From the NCBI GenBank assembly GCA_023458035.1, contig JAEXAX010000027.1, positions 1 through 64,000 of the forward strand: a DNA stretch of 64,000 nucleotides. Reading direction: 5' to 3'. The position numbers and the translations under genes are program-made. The notes under the pieces were generated by a model, which had not been told where the DNA came from, searched no databases, and was given only the letters and a program-made list of their open reading frames with translations. Shown in pieces: positions 18,096 to 27,902 of the stretch. How positions within the stretch are numbered: position 1 is the first letter of the stretch; every line of letters begins with the position of its first letter. The DNA is from Bacillota bacterium (GTDB lineage: Bacteria; Bacillota; Clostridia; Lachnospirales; Lachnospiraceae).

Positions 18096-19505
18096 ATGAT
18101 CGTTATATCGGAACAGAAGAGAGCTGCTGTTCAAGTCGTTTTGATCGGAAGAAACGAGGCCAAAGATTTGCCGTATGTGTCGGCAGATTATCAGGCGGTT
18201 TCCGTGGTCAGAGAAGCGGATCGGCAGATGACGGTGTACATTGGTCAGGGAGATGATCCATTGACGGTCAGAAGTATTCAGGAACTGTCGGCCGGCGCAG
18301 CCGAGACCGTAAAACAGATGGGGATATGCGAGTATGGAATGGATCTTCGCGCCCTTGTGCAGGCTATCGGAGTACGGGCGGTCAGTGCTGTCATCGAGGG
18401 AATCTATACCGGCTCTTATGAGATTTGCCTGCCGGGAGAAAAAGAAAAGAAGATACCGGATGTGAGCTTGACCGGAATTAACCCGGATGCGAAAGAAAAG
18501 GCCCGGCAGGAGCTGGAACGAGGACTTACATTGGCTGAAGCGAAGGTTTGGGCCCGAAATATGGTGAATGCTCCGGGAAACTTATTGCGCCCCATGGACT
18601 TTGCGAGAGAAATCATGGAGCTGGTAAAAGATACGACCGTGAATTGCGAGCTGTTTGACGACAGCACATTAAATGCTATGGGCATGGAAGCCCTGACGAG
18701 TGTCGGCAGGAGCAGTGAAAATCCGCCTTGTATGTTGATTCTGCGTTATCGGGGTGCCGGCGATGCCCCGGTCAACGGGCTGATCGGAAAGGGGGTAACA
18801 TGTGATACGGGCGGATATTGCCTGAAACCCGCAGGCTCAATGATGGGAATCAAAGGAGATATGGCCGGCGGAGCTGCGGTAGCGGCCGCCATCTATACAC
18901 TGGCAGCCGGCCGGGTGAAGGTGAACGTAACAGGGGTGATACCGATGTGTGAGAATCGGATCGGTCCGTCGGCCCTGGTTCCGGGAGATGTCATTTCTTC
19001 CTATGGCGGGAAAAAGATCGAGATTTGTAATACGGATGCGGAAGGGCGCTTGATTTTGGCAGATGCCATGGCTTACATGGTAAATGATGAGCAGGCGGAC
19101 AGAGTGATCGATATCGCAACCCTGACCGGAGCGGTGGTGGGAATGCTCGGTTTTTCTACAGCCGGACTGTTATCGGACGACGATGCGTTCTGCCGTGCAT
19201 TTTTACAGGCGGCCGAATGCGGTGGCGAACGTTACTGGAGACTTCCGATTTTTGAAGAACAGAAAAAGATGCTTCAAAGTAAGATTGCGGATATCAAAAA
19301 CATGGGACAGGATTATTGCGGAACGATTACGGCCGGGTTGTTCATCAGGGAATTTGCCCGGAATCGCCCCTGGATACATCTGGATATTGCCGGAACCGCC
19401 TGGGTAGACAAACCGTTGTATCAAGGACAACCGCAGGGAGCGACCGCTGCCGGAGCTTCCACGTTATATTATCTATTGTCGGAGGAGAAGGCGATATGTT
19501 TTTGA
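18096..19505 (+). CDS. M17 leucyl aminopeptidase family protein
   Basis: This cytosolic dizinc aminopeptidase (about 470 residues) trims N-terminal amino acids from peptides. The metal-site signature NTDAEGRLILADAM is intact, and GKGVTCDTGG retains the Lys and Asp of the canonical GKGxxFDSGG motif although the following residues (YCLKP) deviate. IKGDMAGGAAV holds the third metal Asp. The N-terminal domain is divergent, as usual in this family. ATG 18096 follows AAGGGG by 9 bases; an in-frame ATG at 18087 touches the ribosome site. The gene lies within a sugar-importer operon and overlaps the next gene by 10 bases, suggesting that peptide and glycan parts of one substrate are processed together. 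Confidence 0.88.
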   Translation: MIVISEQKRAAVQVVLIGRNEAKDLPYVSADYQAVSVVREADRQMTVYIGQGDDPLTVRSIQELSAGAAETVKQMGICEYGMDLRALVQAIGVRAVSAVIEGIYTGSYEICLPGEKEKKIPDVSLTGINPDAKEKARQELERGLTLAEAKVWARNMVNAPGNLLRPMDFAREIMELVKDTTVNCELFDDSTLNAMGMEALTSVGRSSENPPCMLILRYRGAGDAPVNGLIGKGVTCDTGGYCLKPAGSMMGIKGDMAGGAAVAAAIYTLAAGRVKVNVTGVIPMCENRIGPSALVPGDVISSYGGKKIEICNTDAEGRLILADAMAYMVNDEQADRVIDIATLTGAVVGMLGFSTAGLLSDDDAFCRAFLQAAECGGERYWRLPIFEEQKKMLQSKIADIKNMGQDYCGTITAGLFIREFARNRPWIHLDIAGTAWVDKPLYQGQPQGATAAGASTLYYLLSEEKAICF

Positions 19506-22000
19506 AAGAAACAGAAGAGTTGATCTGCAAGCAGTTTGCCTGCTTCGCGGATCAATTTCAAACTGCCGGTAAGGAGATTGCAGAAAGGCTTGCAGCAGAG
19601 CCGGCAGAGGTTGCACTGCTGTTGCGGTATTTATATGCAAATATGCCATTCAGTGATGTGGCAGATTATTCTTACGAGATGTTTCGAGAGTTTGCCGTTC
19701 ATGGTGTACGGTTACGAAAAGAACGGCTGTGGAAGGGAGAAGTCGAGATCCCGGATACTGTTTTTCTGGATTCTGTTGTGTTTCATCGTGTCAATACAGA
19801 GGGTATCAGCGCCTGCCGAACATTGTTTTATGAGAACTTAAAAAAACGCGTGTCAGAGAAGCGGATGGAAGAGGCGATTCTTGAAACCAACCGTTGGTGC
19901 GCAGAAGAAGCGACCTATCAATCGACTGATGAACGGACGATTTCTGCCGAAGCCGTGTTTCGAAATGGGATCGGCCGTTGCGGAGAGGAGTCTGTGTTTA
20001 CGGTGAATGCTCTGCGAAGCATCGGTATTCCGGCCAGACAGGTGTATGCACATCGCTGGGCTCATTGTGACGACAATCATGCATGGGTAGAAGCGTGGTG
20101 TGAGGGGAAATGGCATTTTTTAGGTGCCTGTGAGCCGGAAATGATATTGGATCTCGGCTGGTTTGTCAATGCCTCTTCGCGCGCCATGATGATCAATTCC
20201 AGACTGTTTGGTTCCCAGAAAGCGGATCGTGACGTGATCGATCAAAGGGATATAAGCGCCGCTGTCAATCAGCTGTCGCGTTACGCGCAGACTACAAGCT
20301 TAACGCTGCTCGTGACGGAGGAAGACGGAACACCGGTGCAAAACGCACAGGTTCGTTTTGAACTTTTGAATTATGCCGAGTTGGTTGCGATTTCCGTCAA
20401 GAGTACAGATGCCGAGGGAAGGGTCGGTCTGGAAACCGGAAAAGGCAGTTTGTTTGTGTCGGTCTGGAAGGGCGACCGGCAGGCAACGGCCGTCATTGAT
20501 ACGCGTAAAGACTCCGGGAGGAGCCTGGTTCTGTCAAAGGCAAAGCAGACAAAAGAGCAATGGATTTCCTTTGATATGTTTGCTCCGGCAGATGCACCTG
20601 TAAACACAAAAAAGCTGACAGAAGCACAGAAGAAAGAAGGAATCGAAAGGCTTTGCGCTATCAACAGAAAACGACTGGAAAAAATAAAATGCTTTCCGGC
20701 GGCCGAAGCCGGTGAGGAAATAGCTAAGGGCAAGGGGAACCATGTTGAAATCCGAAGGTTCTTAGAAACCAAAACAGGGCATGACGATTTGAAAATAGTG
20801 CTGCTTGATCAGCTGAGCGAAAAAGATTTCAGGGATTGTCAAGCAGAAACCCTGCTGGAACACCTGGAGGAGGGGGCTGTGTGGAACCAAGCTGTTTCAC
20901 CTGAAATTTTTGCCAGATACATCTTGAATCCGCGTATTTCCGGAGAGCAGCAGAGCGCATACAGAAAAATCATCCGGACATATTTTGACGAAGAACAGAA
21001 AAGGATATTCCGAAAAGCTCCCCGGACAATATGGGAATGGATCTGTGAAAATATTCAGGAAAAGCCCTCGTCTGAATATGAAGAATTGCTGACCACCCCG
21101 GCAGGAGTCCTTCGTTATCGTCAGGCTGCAAAAAAATCAAAGAAGGTGCTGTTTGTGGCCGTTTGCCGGTCACTGGGCATACCGGCAAGGCTGCATCCCC
21201 GGGATGGTGAAATTCAATATTATAAAGACGATCGATTTGTGGATGTGAGGCCACGTGAAACAACAGGCATCATTCGATTGAAGGCGGATGATGACACAAG
21301 ATGGGTGTATATGCAGAATTGGACCATTGCCCAAAAAGAGGCCGACGGCTATTTCTGGAAGACCCTTCAGCTGGGAGAAGGCTGTCAGGGGGAGGTCAAG
21401 CTGCGGGCAGAAGCAGGAACCTATCGGGTAATTACCACAAATCGCCTGCCAAACGGCAACCAGTTTGCGGCATATCAGGAATTTGCGATCAGCCCGGGAG
21501 AAATCAAGGATATAGTGTTACAGCTACGAAAAGCAGAATTAAAAGATATGCTGGAGAAGCTTCCTTTGGAAGAGTTTGGATTGGAGGATGAGCAAGGCAG
21601 AACGGTCTTCGGCAGTCAAATCGTCAAAGCGGGGCCTGCACTGTTTATTTGGGCTGATGTGAGTAAAGAACCGACAGAACATATCTTCAACGAGCTGTGT
21701 GAAAGAGCCGCGGAATTTGCAGTCTTCGGCGATCGGGTGAATCTGATCCTGCATCATCAAGAAGAGCGAACAGATCCTGCTTTTGCAAGGACAAGAGCGC
21801 TTTTGCCGGAAGCGAGGGTGTATATTGACCGGAGAGCAGATAATATTACTGCGCTGTCCCGCAGAATGTACGGAGATCCGGATAAGCTGCCGCTGATTTT
21901 GGTTGTGGATCAAGATATGCACGGAATCTATGCCGCTTGCGGCTATAATGTGGGAACCGGTGATATGCTGCTTCGGATCCTGAGAAGTGTTTCTGATTAA
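19496..22000 (+). CDS. Transglutaminase/PNGase-like multidomain protein with C-terminal redoxin-like domain
   Basis: This 834-residue protein has no signal peptide. A transglutaminase-fold core shows Cys162 in NGIGRCGEES and His195 in DDNHAWVEAW. It is followed by GACEPE and LDLGWF, which resemble the region after the catalytic His in peptide:N-glycanase, but the third catalytic Asp seen there is not obvious. Then come an Ig/CarboxypepD_reg-like beta domain (~280-340), a degenerate second transglutaminase-like segment (~530-590, RSLGIPARLH, no catalytic His), another beta domain, and a TlpA/redoxin-like domain (~680-834) whose CxxC position reads WADVSKEP, so it should be redox-inactive. GGAGGAG lies 8 bases before ATG 19496. 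It overlaps the aminopeptidase gene by 10 bases. Function is inferred as cleaving or modifying glycopeptides. Confidence 0.75.
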   Translation: MFLKETEELICKQFACFADQFQTAGKEIAERLAAEPAEVALLLRYLYANMPFSDVADYSYEMFREFAVHGVRLRKERLWKGEVEIPDTVFLDSVVFHRVNTEGISACRTLFYENLKKRVSEKRMEEAILETNRWCAEEATYQSTDERTISAEAVFRNGIGRCGEESVFTVNALRSIGIPARQVYAHRWAHCDDNHAWVEAWCEGKWHFLGACEPEMILDLGWFVNASSRAMMINSRLFGSQKADRDVIDQRDISAAVNQLSRYAQTTSLTLLVTEEDGTPVQNAQVRFELLNYAELVAISVKSTDAEGRVGLETGKGSLFVSVWKGDRQATAVIDTRKDSGRSLVLSKAKQTKEQWISFDMFAPADAPVNTKKLTEAQKKEGIERLCAINRKRLEKIKCFPAAEAGEEIAKGKGNHVEIRRFLETKTGHDDLKIVLLDQLSEKDFRDCQAETLLEHLEEGAVWNQAVSPEIFARYILNPRISGEQQSAYRKIIRTYFDEEQKRIFRKAPRTIWEWICENIQEKPSSEYEELLTTPAGVLRYRQAAKKSKKVLFVAVCRSLGIPARLHPRDGEIQYYKDDRFVDVRPRETTGIIRLKADDDTRWVYMQNWTIAQKEADGYFWKTLQLGEGCQGEVKLRAEAGTYRVITTNRLPNGNQFAAYQEFAISPGEIKDIVLQLRKAELKDMLEKLPLEEFGLEDEQGRTVFGSQIVKAGPALFIWADVSKEPTEHIFNELCERAAEFAVFGDRVNLILHHQEERTDPAFARTRALLPEARVYIDRRADNITALSRRMYGDPDKLPLILVVDQDMHGIYAACGYNVGTGDMLLRILRSVSD

Positions 22001-22030
22001 ATTAAGCCCCAAAATTCTTTGAAATTTCTC

Positions 22031-22058
22031 TTGCATTTTGCGAAAAGGTTGTTACAAT
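22031..22058 (+). promoter_or_regulatory. Sigma-A promoter of clpB
   Basis: TTGCAT (22031-22036) and TACAAT (22053-22058) have a 16-base spacer and lie about 40 bases before the clpB start. No CIRCE element or clear CtsR repeat is visible beside it, so heat control is not evident from sequence. Confidence 0.6.
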
Positions 22059-22096
22059 AGTTATAGAACAACCGAAAAGTGAGAGGAGGGTTTGTT

Positions 22097-24691
22097 ATGA
22101 ATATTAATCAGTTTACACAAAAATCAATTGAGAGTATCAACGGGTTGGAAAAGCTGGCTCATGAATACGGAAACCAGCAGATCGAGCAGATTCATCTGTT
22201 GTATCGCCTGTTAACCATAGACGACAGCCTGATTGCATCGTTGCTGGAAAAAATGGGGAAGTCGGTACCACAGCTGACTGCACAGGTATTGCAGCAGATC
22301 GAACGGCTGCCGAAGGTCAGCGGCGGACAGACTTATGTCAGTCAAGGGCTGAACCGGGTGCTGATCTCGGCTGAGGACGAAGCCAAGGCTATGGGAGATT
22401 CCTATGTGTCGGTCGAGCATCTGTTTCTGACGTTGATAAAGGAAGCAGACGAGTCAGTGAAACGCTGGCTGACTGAAAACGGCATTGATCGGAACAGTTT
22501 TTTGCAGGTACTCAGTCAGGTGCGCGGTAATCAGCGGGTGACCGGTGATAATCCGGAGGCGACCTATGATACCCTGGGTAAGTATGCCATTGATCTGGTC
22601 GAACGGGCCAGAGAGCACAAGATGGATCCGGTCATCGGACGTGACAGTGAGATTCGCCATGTCATTCGGATTCTATCCAGAAAGAGCAAGAATAATCCGG
22701 TACTGATCGGTGAACCGGGGGTCGGCAAAACGGCGGTGGTTGAAGGACTGGCACAGCGGATCGTTGATCGCGACGTGCCGGAGGGCTTGCAGGACAAACG
22801 GCTGTTTTCGTTGGATATGGGTGCTTTGGTGGCCGGCGCAAAATACCGAGGCGAATTTGAAGAACGCTTAAAGGCGGTACTGGAGGAAGTCAAGAAGAGT
22901 GAGGGGAAAATCATACTCTTTATCGATGAACTACACCTGATCGTCGGGGCCGGAAAGACCGACGGAGCCATGGATGCCGGCAATATGCTAAAACCCATGC
23001 TGGCTCGCGGTGAATTACACTGCATCGGCGCCACCACCTTAGATGAATATCGTCAGTATATCGAGAAGGATGCGGCGTTGGAGCGGCGGTTCCAGCCGGT
23101 GCTGGTGGATGAGCCGACAGTGGAAGACACCATCTCTATCCTGCGCGGGTTAAAGGAGCGTTATGAGGTTTTTCACGGCGTGAAGATCACGGACGGAGCT
23201 TTGGTCAGTGCAGCCACCTTATCCAACCGCTATATATCTGATCGTTTCCTGCCGGATAAGGCGATCGACCTGGTGGATGAGGCCTGTGCCATGATCCGTA
23301 CCGAATTGGATTCCATGCCGGCCGAGCTGGATGAGCTGCGCCGCAAGATTCTGCAACGGGAGATCGAAGAAGCCGCTTTGCAGAAGGAAGAGGATCGTCT
23401 AAGCCGTGACCGTCTGGAGCGGCTGCAGAGGGAGCTGGGGGATCTGCGGGCGGAGTATGACGCCAAAAAGAGCCGCTGGGACAATGAAAAGGCCGGCGTC
23501 GTAACCCTGCAAAAGCTGCGTGAACAGCAAGAACAGCTCAATCATCGGATCCAGACTGCGCAGCAAAATTATAATCTGGAGGAGGCAGCCAGATTGCAAT
23601 ACGGAGAATTGCCGAGGATCACGGCTGAAATCGAGGAGCAGGAAAAATTGCTTGAGGAAAAGGAATTGTCCCTGGTACATGAGCAGGTGACGGACGAAGA
23701 GATCTGTCAGATTATCTCACGTTGGACCGGGATTCCGATTTCGAAGCTGAATGAAAGTCAACGAGAGAAGATTTTGCATCTGGAAGAGGAACTGCATAAG
23801 CGGGTGATCGGTCAGGATCAGGGCGTGACCCGTGTGACCGAGGCCATCCTGCGCTCTAAGGCCGGCATCAAGGACCCGACCAAGCCGATCGGCTCATTTT
23901 TATTCCTTGGCCCGACCGGTGTCGGAAAGACAGAATTGGCCAAAGCGCTGGCGCAGGCATTATTTGATGATGAGAGTAATATGGTGCGTATAGATATGAG
24001 TGAGTATATGGAGAAATACTCCGTGTCTCGACTGATTGGAGCACCTCCGGGCTATGTTGGCTATGAAGAGGGCGGCCAGTTGACCGAAGCGGTGCGCCGC
24101 AAGCCCTACAGTGTGGTTTTGTTTGATGAGATCGAGAAGGCTCATCCTGATGTCTTCCATGTCCTGTTGCAGGTGCTGGATGACGGTCGAATCACCGATT
24201 CTCAGGGCCGGACGGTGGACTTTAAGAATACCATTCTGATCCTTACCTCAAACATCGGCTCACAGCTGATCCTGGAGCGCGTGGAGGCCGACGGCTGTCT
24301 GGCGGAGGATACCGAACAGATCGTGAAGCAGGAGCTGCACCACTATTTCCGGCCGGAATTTTTGAATCGTCTGGATGAGATCATTTTGTTTGAACCGTTG
24401 ACCAGAGAGCATATCGGTGCTATCATTGCTTTACTGTTGGCTGACGTCAATGACAGATTGGCTGCCCGGGAGGTAAGGATCGAGTTAAGCGATGCCGCCA
24501 GGGCATATGTTATCGAGCAGGGCTATGATCCAAGCTTCGGAGCCCGTCCGCTGAAACGTTTTCTGCAGCGCAGCGTTGAAACACCGGCAGCCAGATTGCT
24601 GCTGTCAGAGGAGGTGGCGGCGGGCGATGTGATCCTGATCGATATGGAAAACGGCAGCTTGGCCGCCCGCAGACAGGAGACAACAGCGTAA
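22097..24691 (+). CDS. clpB: ATP-dependent disaggregase ClpB
   Basis: ClpB is the Hsp100 chaperone that works with DnaK to pull apart protein aggregates. The 864 residues contain the Clp N-domain, AAA1 with Walker [14 protein letters not shown] (near 205), a long coiled-coil middle domain (~400-530) that distinguishes ClpB from ClpA and ClpC, and AAA2 with [14 protein letters not shown] (near 606) and [24 protein letters not shown] 22097 follows AGAGGAGGG; an in-frame GTG at 22079 overlaps the region of the ribosome site. The spacing to the DUF4250 gene is 39 bases without a terminator, so clpB, DUF4250 and rarA may form one transcript. Confidence 0.97.
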   Translation: MNINQFTQKSIESINGLEKLAHEYGNQQIEQIHLLYRLLTIDDSLIASLLEKMGKSVPQLTAQVLQQIERLPKVSGGQTYVSQGLNRVLISAEDEAKAMGDSYVSVEHLFLTLIKEADESVKRWLTENGIDRNSFLQVLSQVRGNQRVTGDNPEATYDTLGKYAIDLVERAREHKMDPVIGRDSEIRHVIRILSRKSKNNPVLIGEPGVGKTAVVEGLAQRIVDRDVPEGLQDKRLFSLDMGALVAGAKYRGEFEERLKAVLEEVKKSEGKIILFIDELHLIVGAGKTDGAMDAGNMLKPMLARGELHCIGATTLDEYRQYIEKDAALERRFQPVLVDEPTVEDTISILRGLKERYEVFHGVKITDGALVSAATLSNRYISDRFLPDKAIDLVDEACAMIRTELDSMPAELDELRRKILQREIEEAALQKEEDRLSRDRLERLQRELGDLRAEYDAKKSRWDNEKAGVVTLQKLREQQEQLNHRIQTAQQNYNLEEAARLQYGELPRITAEIEEQEKLLEEKELSLVHEQVTDEEICQIISRWTGIPISKLNESQREKILHLEEELHKRVIGQDQGVTRVTEAILRSKAGIKDPTKPIGSFLFLGPTGVGKTELAKALAQALFDDESNMVRIDMSEYMEKYSVSRLIGAPPGYVGYEEGGQLTEAVRRKPYSVVLFDEIEKAHPDVFHVLLQVLDDGRITDSQGRTVDFKNTILILTSNIGSQLILERVEADGCLAEDTEQIVKQELHHYFRPEFLNRLDEIILFEPLTREHIGAIIALLLADVNDRLAAREVRIELSDAARAYVIEQGYDPSFGARPLKRFLQRSVETPAARLLLSEEVAAGDVILIDMENGSLAARRQETTA

Positions 24692-24730
24692 GAGCAAACA
24701 GACAGAAGTTCGTTTCGGAAAAGAGGTTGT

Positions 24731-24913
24731 ATGTTACCAAAAGATCCGGTCATGCTGCTGAGCGTGATCAACACCCGCCTGCGGGACAGCTATAGCAGCT
24801 TTGACCTTATGTGTCAGGAAGAGGATATCAGTGAACAGGAGGCAGAGCTGATCGTTCGGAAGCTGGCCGGTATCGGTTATGATTATGACAGAGAGTTGAA
24901 TAAATTCGTATAA
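24731..24913 (+). CDS. DUF4250 family small protein
   Basis: This 60-residue protein starts LPKDPVMLLSVINTRLRD and ends GYDYDRELNKFV, the pattern of the DUF4250 family, which I know chiefly from Clostridia. No signal peptide or membrane segment is present. The middle (SEQEAELIVRKLAGIGYDYD) looks like a small helical, possibly winged-helix-like, DNA-binding fold, but no function is established. It sits between clpB and rarA and is followed by rarA after 12 bases, suggesting a housekeeping or stress context. Confidence 0.85.
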   Translation: MLPKDPVMLLSVINTRLRDSYSSFDLMCQEEDISEQEAELIVRKLAGIGYDYDRELNKFV

Positions 24914-24925
24914 GGCGGTGATGAA

Positions 24926-26242
24926 ATGAATTTGATCGACATGCTGGGCGATGCCCAGAAGAAAAAACAGGCGCCGCTGGCATCACGAATGCGGGCCCGT
25001 ACCTTGGATGAGATCGTCGGACAAAGTCATATCATCGGCGAGGGTCGACAGCTGCGCCGGGCCATTTCGGCCGACCAGCTGGGCTCGATTATCCTATACG
25101 GCCCGCCGGGTACCGGTAAGACCACATTGGCGAAGGTGATTGCCAATACCACAAAGGGGGAGTTCTGTCAGTTGAATGCCACTGTGGCCGGAAAAAAAGA
25201 TATGGAGGAGATAGTGGCGCAGGCTCGTCAGTCCTTGGCGGCCGGTCGCAAGACCATCCTGTTTATTGATGAGATTCATCGGTTTAACAAGAGTCAGCAG
25301 GACTATTTGCTGCCCTTTGTGGAGGACGGAACTCTGACGCTGATCGGGGCGACCACCGAAAATCCGTTTTTTGAGGTAAACCAGGCGTTATTGTCCAGAT
25401 CCCACCTGTATCAGTTGGAGCCGTTATCGGTCGAAGATATCGTTTCTCTGTTGCAGCGGGCGTTGACTGATACCGACCGCGGTCTGGCGGCCTTTCATGC
25501 GGACATTGATGAAGAAACGCTGTGCTTAATCGCCCATATGGCGGGCGGAGATGCCAGAGCAGCCCTAAACGGCCTGGAGCTGGCAGTATTGACCACGCCG
25601 GCCGGTATAAACGGAAGAGTTCATATTGATGCCGAAGTGATCGCCGAGTGTATGCAGAAAAAAATTCTGGCCTATGACAAGAACCAGGATAATCATTATG
25701 ATACTATTTCAGCTTTTATTAAGAGTATGCGCGGTTCGGCGCCGGATGCAACGGTATTTTATCTGGCAAAGATGCTGGCCGGCGGCGAGGATATTAAATT
25801 TATCGCCCGACGAATCATGATCTGTGCGGCCGAGGACGTCGGTCTGGCTGATCCGATGGCGCTGGTGGTGGCGACCAATGCCTCATTGGCGGTAGAGCGG
25901 ATCGGCATGCCGGAGGCTCGTATCATCCTTAGTGAAGCAGCTCTGTATGTGGCTAACGCGCCGAAGAGCAACGCCGCTTATTTGGCCATAGATGCGGCAC
26001 TGGCGGTTGCCCGCACTACTACCACATCCGTGCCGCCGCATCTGCGGGATGCACATTATAAGGGGGCTGCCGCCCTCGGACATGGCCTGAACTATCAGTA
26101 TGCCCATGATTTTCCGGAGCATTATGTACAGCAGCAGTATCTGCCGGATGAGATCCGGGAGCAACGCTTTTATGAACCGGGGGAGCTGGGAGCAGAGGCC
26201 AGTATGAAGGAACGGCTGGAGCGATTACGAAATCGTTCGTAA
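24926..26242 (+). CDS. rarA: Replication-associated recombination protein A (RarA/MgsA AAA ATPase)
   Basis: RarA is a clamp-loader-like AAA+ ATPase that acts at stalled replication forks. The 438 residues contain LASRMRARTLDEIVGQSHI, Walker A GPPGTGKTTLAK, Walker B LFIDEIHRFNKSQQD, sensor 1 IGATTENPFFEVN, and the C-terminal tetramerisation domain with MRGSAPDATVFYLAKML and the lid motif ICAAEDVGLADP. All are family hallmarks. The ribosome site is AGGCGGTG. It is the last gene before a bidirectional terminator shared with the convergent DUF4364 gene. Confidence 0.96.
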   Translation: MNLIDMLGDAQKKKQAPLASRMRARTLDEIVGQSHIIGEGRQLRRAISADQLGSIILYGPPGTGKTTLAKVIANTTKGEFCQLNATVAGKKDMEEIVAQARQSLAAGRKTILFIDEIHRFNKSQQDYLLPFVEDGTLTLIGATTENPFFEVNQALLSRSHLYQLEPLSVEDIVSLLQRALTDTDRGLAAFHADIDEETLCLIAHMAGGDARAALNGLELAVLTTPAGINGRVHIDAEVIAECMQKKILAYDKNQDNHYDTISAFIKSMRGSAPDATVFYLAKMLAGGEDIKFIARRIMICAAEDVGLADPMALVVATNASLAVERIGMPEARIILSEAALYVANAPKSNAAYLAIDAALAVARTTTTSVPPHLRDAHYKGAAALGHGLNYQYAHDFPEHYVQQQYLPDEIREQRFYEPGELGAEASMKERLERLRNRS

Positions 26243-26270
26243 GAAAAGAAGAGCAGCACAAAAACGTGAA

Positions 26271-26340
26271 AAAGACCTGTCATATCGGCGGTACTGAGTA
26301 AAGCCTCAGCGGCGATGCCGATGATTTGACAGGTCTTTGT
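26271..26340. terminator. Bidirectional terminator between rarA and the DUF4364 gene
   Basis: AAAGACCTGTCA (26271-26282) pairs with TGACAGGTCTTT (26327-26338). The interior has further pairing (ATCGGC/GCCGAT and CTGAG/CTCAG), forming a long cruciform-like hairpin. A run of T on one side and of A on the other suit termination from both directions. Confidence 0.8.
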
Positions 26341-26341
26341 T

Positions 26342-26863
26342 TTATTCTTCCGTCAGCAGGTTATTCATCAGGAATTGATAGATATCCTGCTGTTTCTTTC
26401 CCCATTGATCGCAGATCGAGATGGCCAGGGATTCGATGGGCACCCGCAGGGTGACATTGATGATGTCATTATGCCGTTCTTTGACGATGCAGTGCACCAG
26501 ATACTCTCCGTCGGCGGTCTGTTCATAATCGCTGCGTGTTGACACGGCAGCCCGCAGGTCATACCGATTATCCACCAGGTACTGCCTGATCTCGGTTTTC
26601 AGCGGATAAGAGATCATGTGCTCGAAGGATTCCAGTGTGAACCGGCCCGACTCCGTCAGGTGGTAATATGAGGTGTTCCGCACCTTTTCCACAGTAATCA
26701 GCCCATCCTCCTCCAGCTTGATAAAAGCCTGCTGCAGGGGAAAATAACTGGTATAGCCCCGCTTCAGGATGAAGGATGAGAGCTGTGAGTTGGTCAGCGG
26801 AAAATCGACCAGATCCAACATATAAAGAATGATTAATTTGTTCAGCGGCAATGCTTGATCCAT
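26342..26863 (-). CDS. DUF4364 family winged-helix protein
   Basis: This 173-residue protein belongs to DUF4364, a Clostridia family with an N-terminal winged helix resembling PadR/MarR regulators. LNKLIILYMLDLVDFPLTNS, the helix around FPLQQAFIKLEEDGLITVEK and the wing TSYYHLTESGR are visible. The C-terminal half is a beta-rich domain of unknown role. The start is the ATG at 26863, six bases downstream of AAGGAG on the minus strand; an upstream in-frame ATG at 26881 would overlap that site. The regulatory target is not known. Confidence 0.82.
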   Translation of the reverse strand: MDQALPLNKLIILYMLDLVDFPLTNSQLSSFILKRGYTSYFPLQQAFIKLEEDGLITVEKVRNTSYYHLTESGRFTLESFEHMISYPLKTEIRQYLVDNRYDLRAAVSTRSDYEQTADGEYLVHCIVKERHNDIINVTLRVPIESLAISICDQWGKKQQDIYQFLMNNLLTEE

Positions 26864-26963
26864 GACTTGCTCCTTTTGCATGATTTCCTATCAGTATACC
26901 GCTGCCGATCAAATTTGACAAGAAAAATGCTGGCTGCGGGAGAACTGCATTGCGGATATGAGT

Positions 26964-27710
26964 TTAAGACTGTATGTGAGCCCGTCCTTCATTTTTGGCG
27001 CGCAGAGTATCGATCTGTTGCAAAACGGCGGTCGGCAGCTGTTTGATTTCATCCCGCGAGAGTGCGGTCACATCGATCGGAGCTCCGAATTCGATGGTAC
27101 AACGGGTGCTTTTGATCCAGGGTATATGTTGTTCAAAGATTTCATCGACATGGCTGAGAGCCATCGGGACGATTTTGCAGGCGGCCTTGGTGGCGATCTT
27201 GAAGCTGCCACCCTTTAGGGAGCGGGTCTCCCAGCTGTCATTGTTGCGGGTGCCTTCCGGAAAGATAATAATCGAGGTGCCTTCTTTAATAAATGCAGCC
27301 GATGTTTTGATGACCTCCAGCCCCTGCTTCACATCATTGCGGTCGATGCCGAGACAGCCGAGCAGTCCCATCCACTGACCGAAGATCGGGATCGACGCCA
27401 GAGATTTCTTGGCCACGAAGCCGGCCGGCCCGCGTACCGTCAGGTAACCGATGACGATGTCAAAATAGCTGCGGTGGTTTCCGATATACAGCACTGCTTC
27501 ATCGGCAGGGATATTGTCCCGGCCTTTGACCTCCAGCCGCAGGCCGCAGGCCAGGCGGATCAGGTGCAACACCACTTTAATAATGGCCAGGGCGTAGCGG
27601 CGCTGGCGGTCGCGGTTAAATAAGCCGATGATCAGGCCGATCAACAAAAGCGGCAGGGTCAGAATAAAAAACAATATTAAGATTAGAATAACCAGGATGG
27701 TTCGAATCAT
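26964..27710 (-). CDS. plsC: 1-acyl-sn-glycerol-3-phosphate acyltransferase (PlsC)
   Basis: This enzyme acylates lysophosphatidic acid to phosphatidic acid in membrane lipid synthesis. An N-terminal hydrophobic segment (about residues 3-30) anchors it. The acyltransferase motifs are GNHRSYFD (NHxxxxD block I, catalytic His and Asp) and IIFPEGTRN (block III). Length, about 248 residues, is normal. ATG 27710 is preferred because AGGAG lies 9 bases upstream; an ATG three codons earlier directly abuts that site. It has its own divergent promoter next to ispE. Exact acyl donor and acceptor cannot be read from sequence. Confidence 0.9.
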   Translation of the reverse strand: MIRTILVILILILFFILTLPLLLIGLIIGLFNRDRQRRYALAIIKVVLHLIRLACGLRLEVKGRDNIPADEAVLYIGNHRSYFDIVIGYLTVRGPAGFVAKKSLASIPIFGQWMGLLGCLGIDRNDVKQGLEVIKTSAAFIKEGTSIIIFPEGTRNNDSWETRSLKGGSFKIATKAACKIVPMALSHVDEIFEQHIPWIKSTRCTIEFGAPIDVTALSRDEIKQLPTAVLQQIDTLRAKNEGRAHIQS

Positions 27711-27786
27711 GATAAACATCTCCTATCTTGTGTAAAGTGAAGCGCCGAGATATGGGGAGCTGCACGACACCCCCATAATTAATCCT

Positions 27787-27815
27787 ATGATAAAAGAAAA
27801 TAGATCGACATGCAA
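27787..27815 (-). promoter_or_regulatory. Promoter of plsC
   Basis: On the minus strand TTGCAT (27815-27810) and TATCAT (27792-27787) are separated by 17 bases, about 75 bases upstream of the plsC start. Confidence 0.6.
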
Positions 27816-27841
27816 GGTGTTCGATAATTAAATTTTTACAC

Positions 27842-27870
27842 TTGTACTTTGTATACAATATTGTTAGAAT
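27842..27870 (+). promoter_or_regulatory. ispE promoter with an embedded GntR-type operator
   Basis: TTGTAC (27842-27847) and TAGAAT (27865-27870, with a TGn extension) are 17 bases apart. Between them lies the perfect 10-bp palindrome TTGTATACAA (27849-27858). This fits the TnGT-n-ACnA half-site pattern typical of FCD-type GntR regulators, one of which is encoded at 28847. Confidence 0.6.
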
Positions 27871-27902
27871 ACAGGTATGATGATAAGGAAAAAGAGGTGG
27901 AA

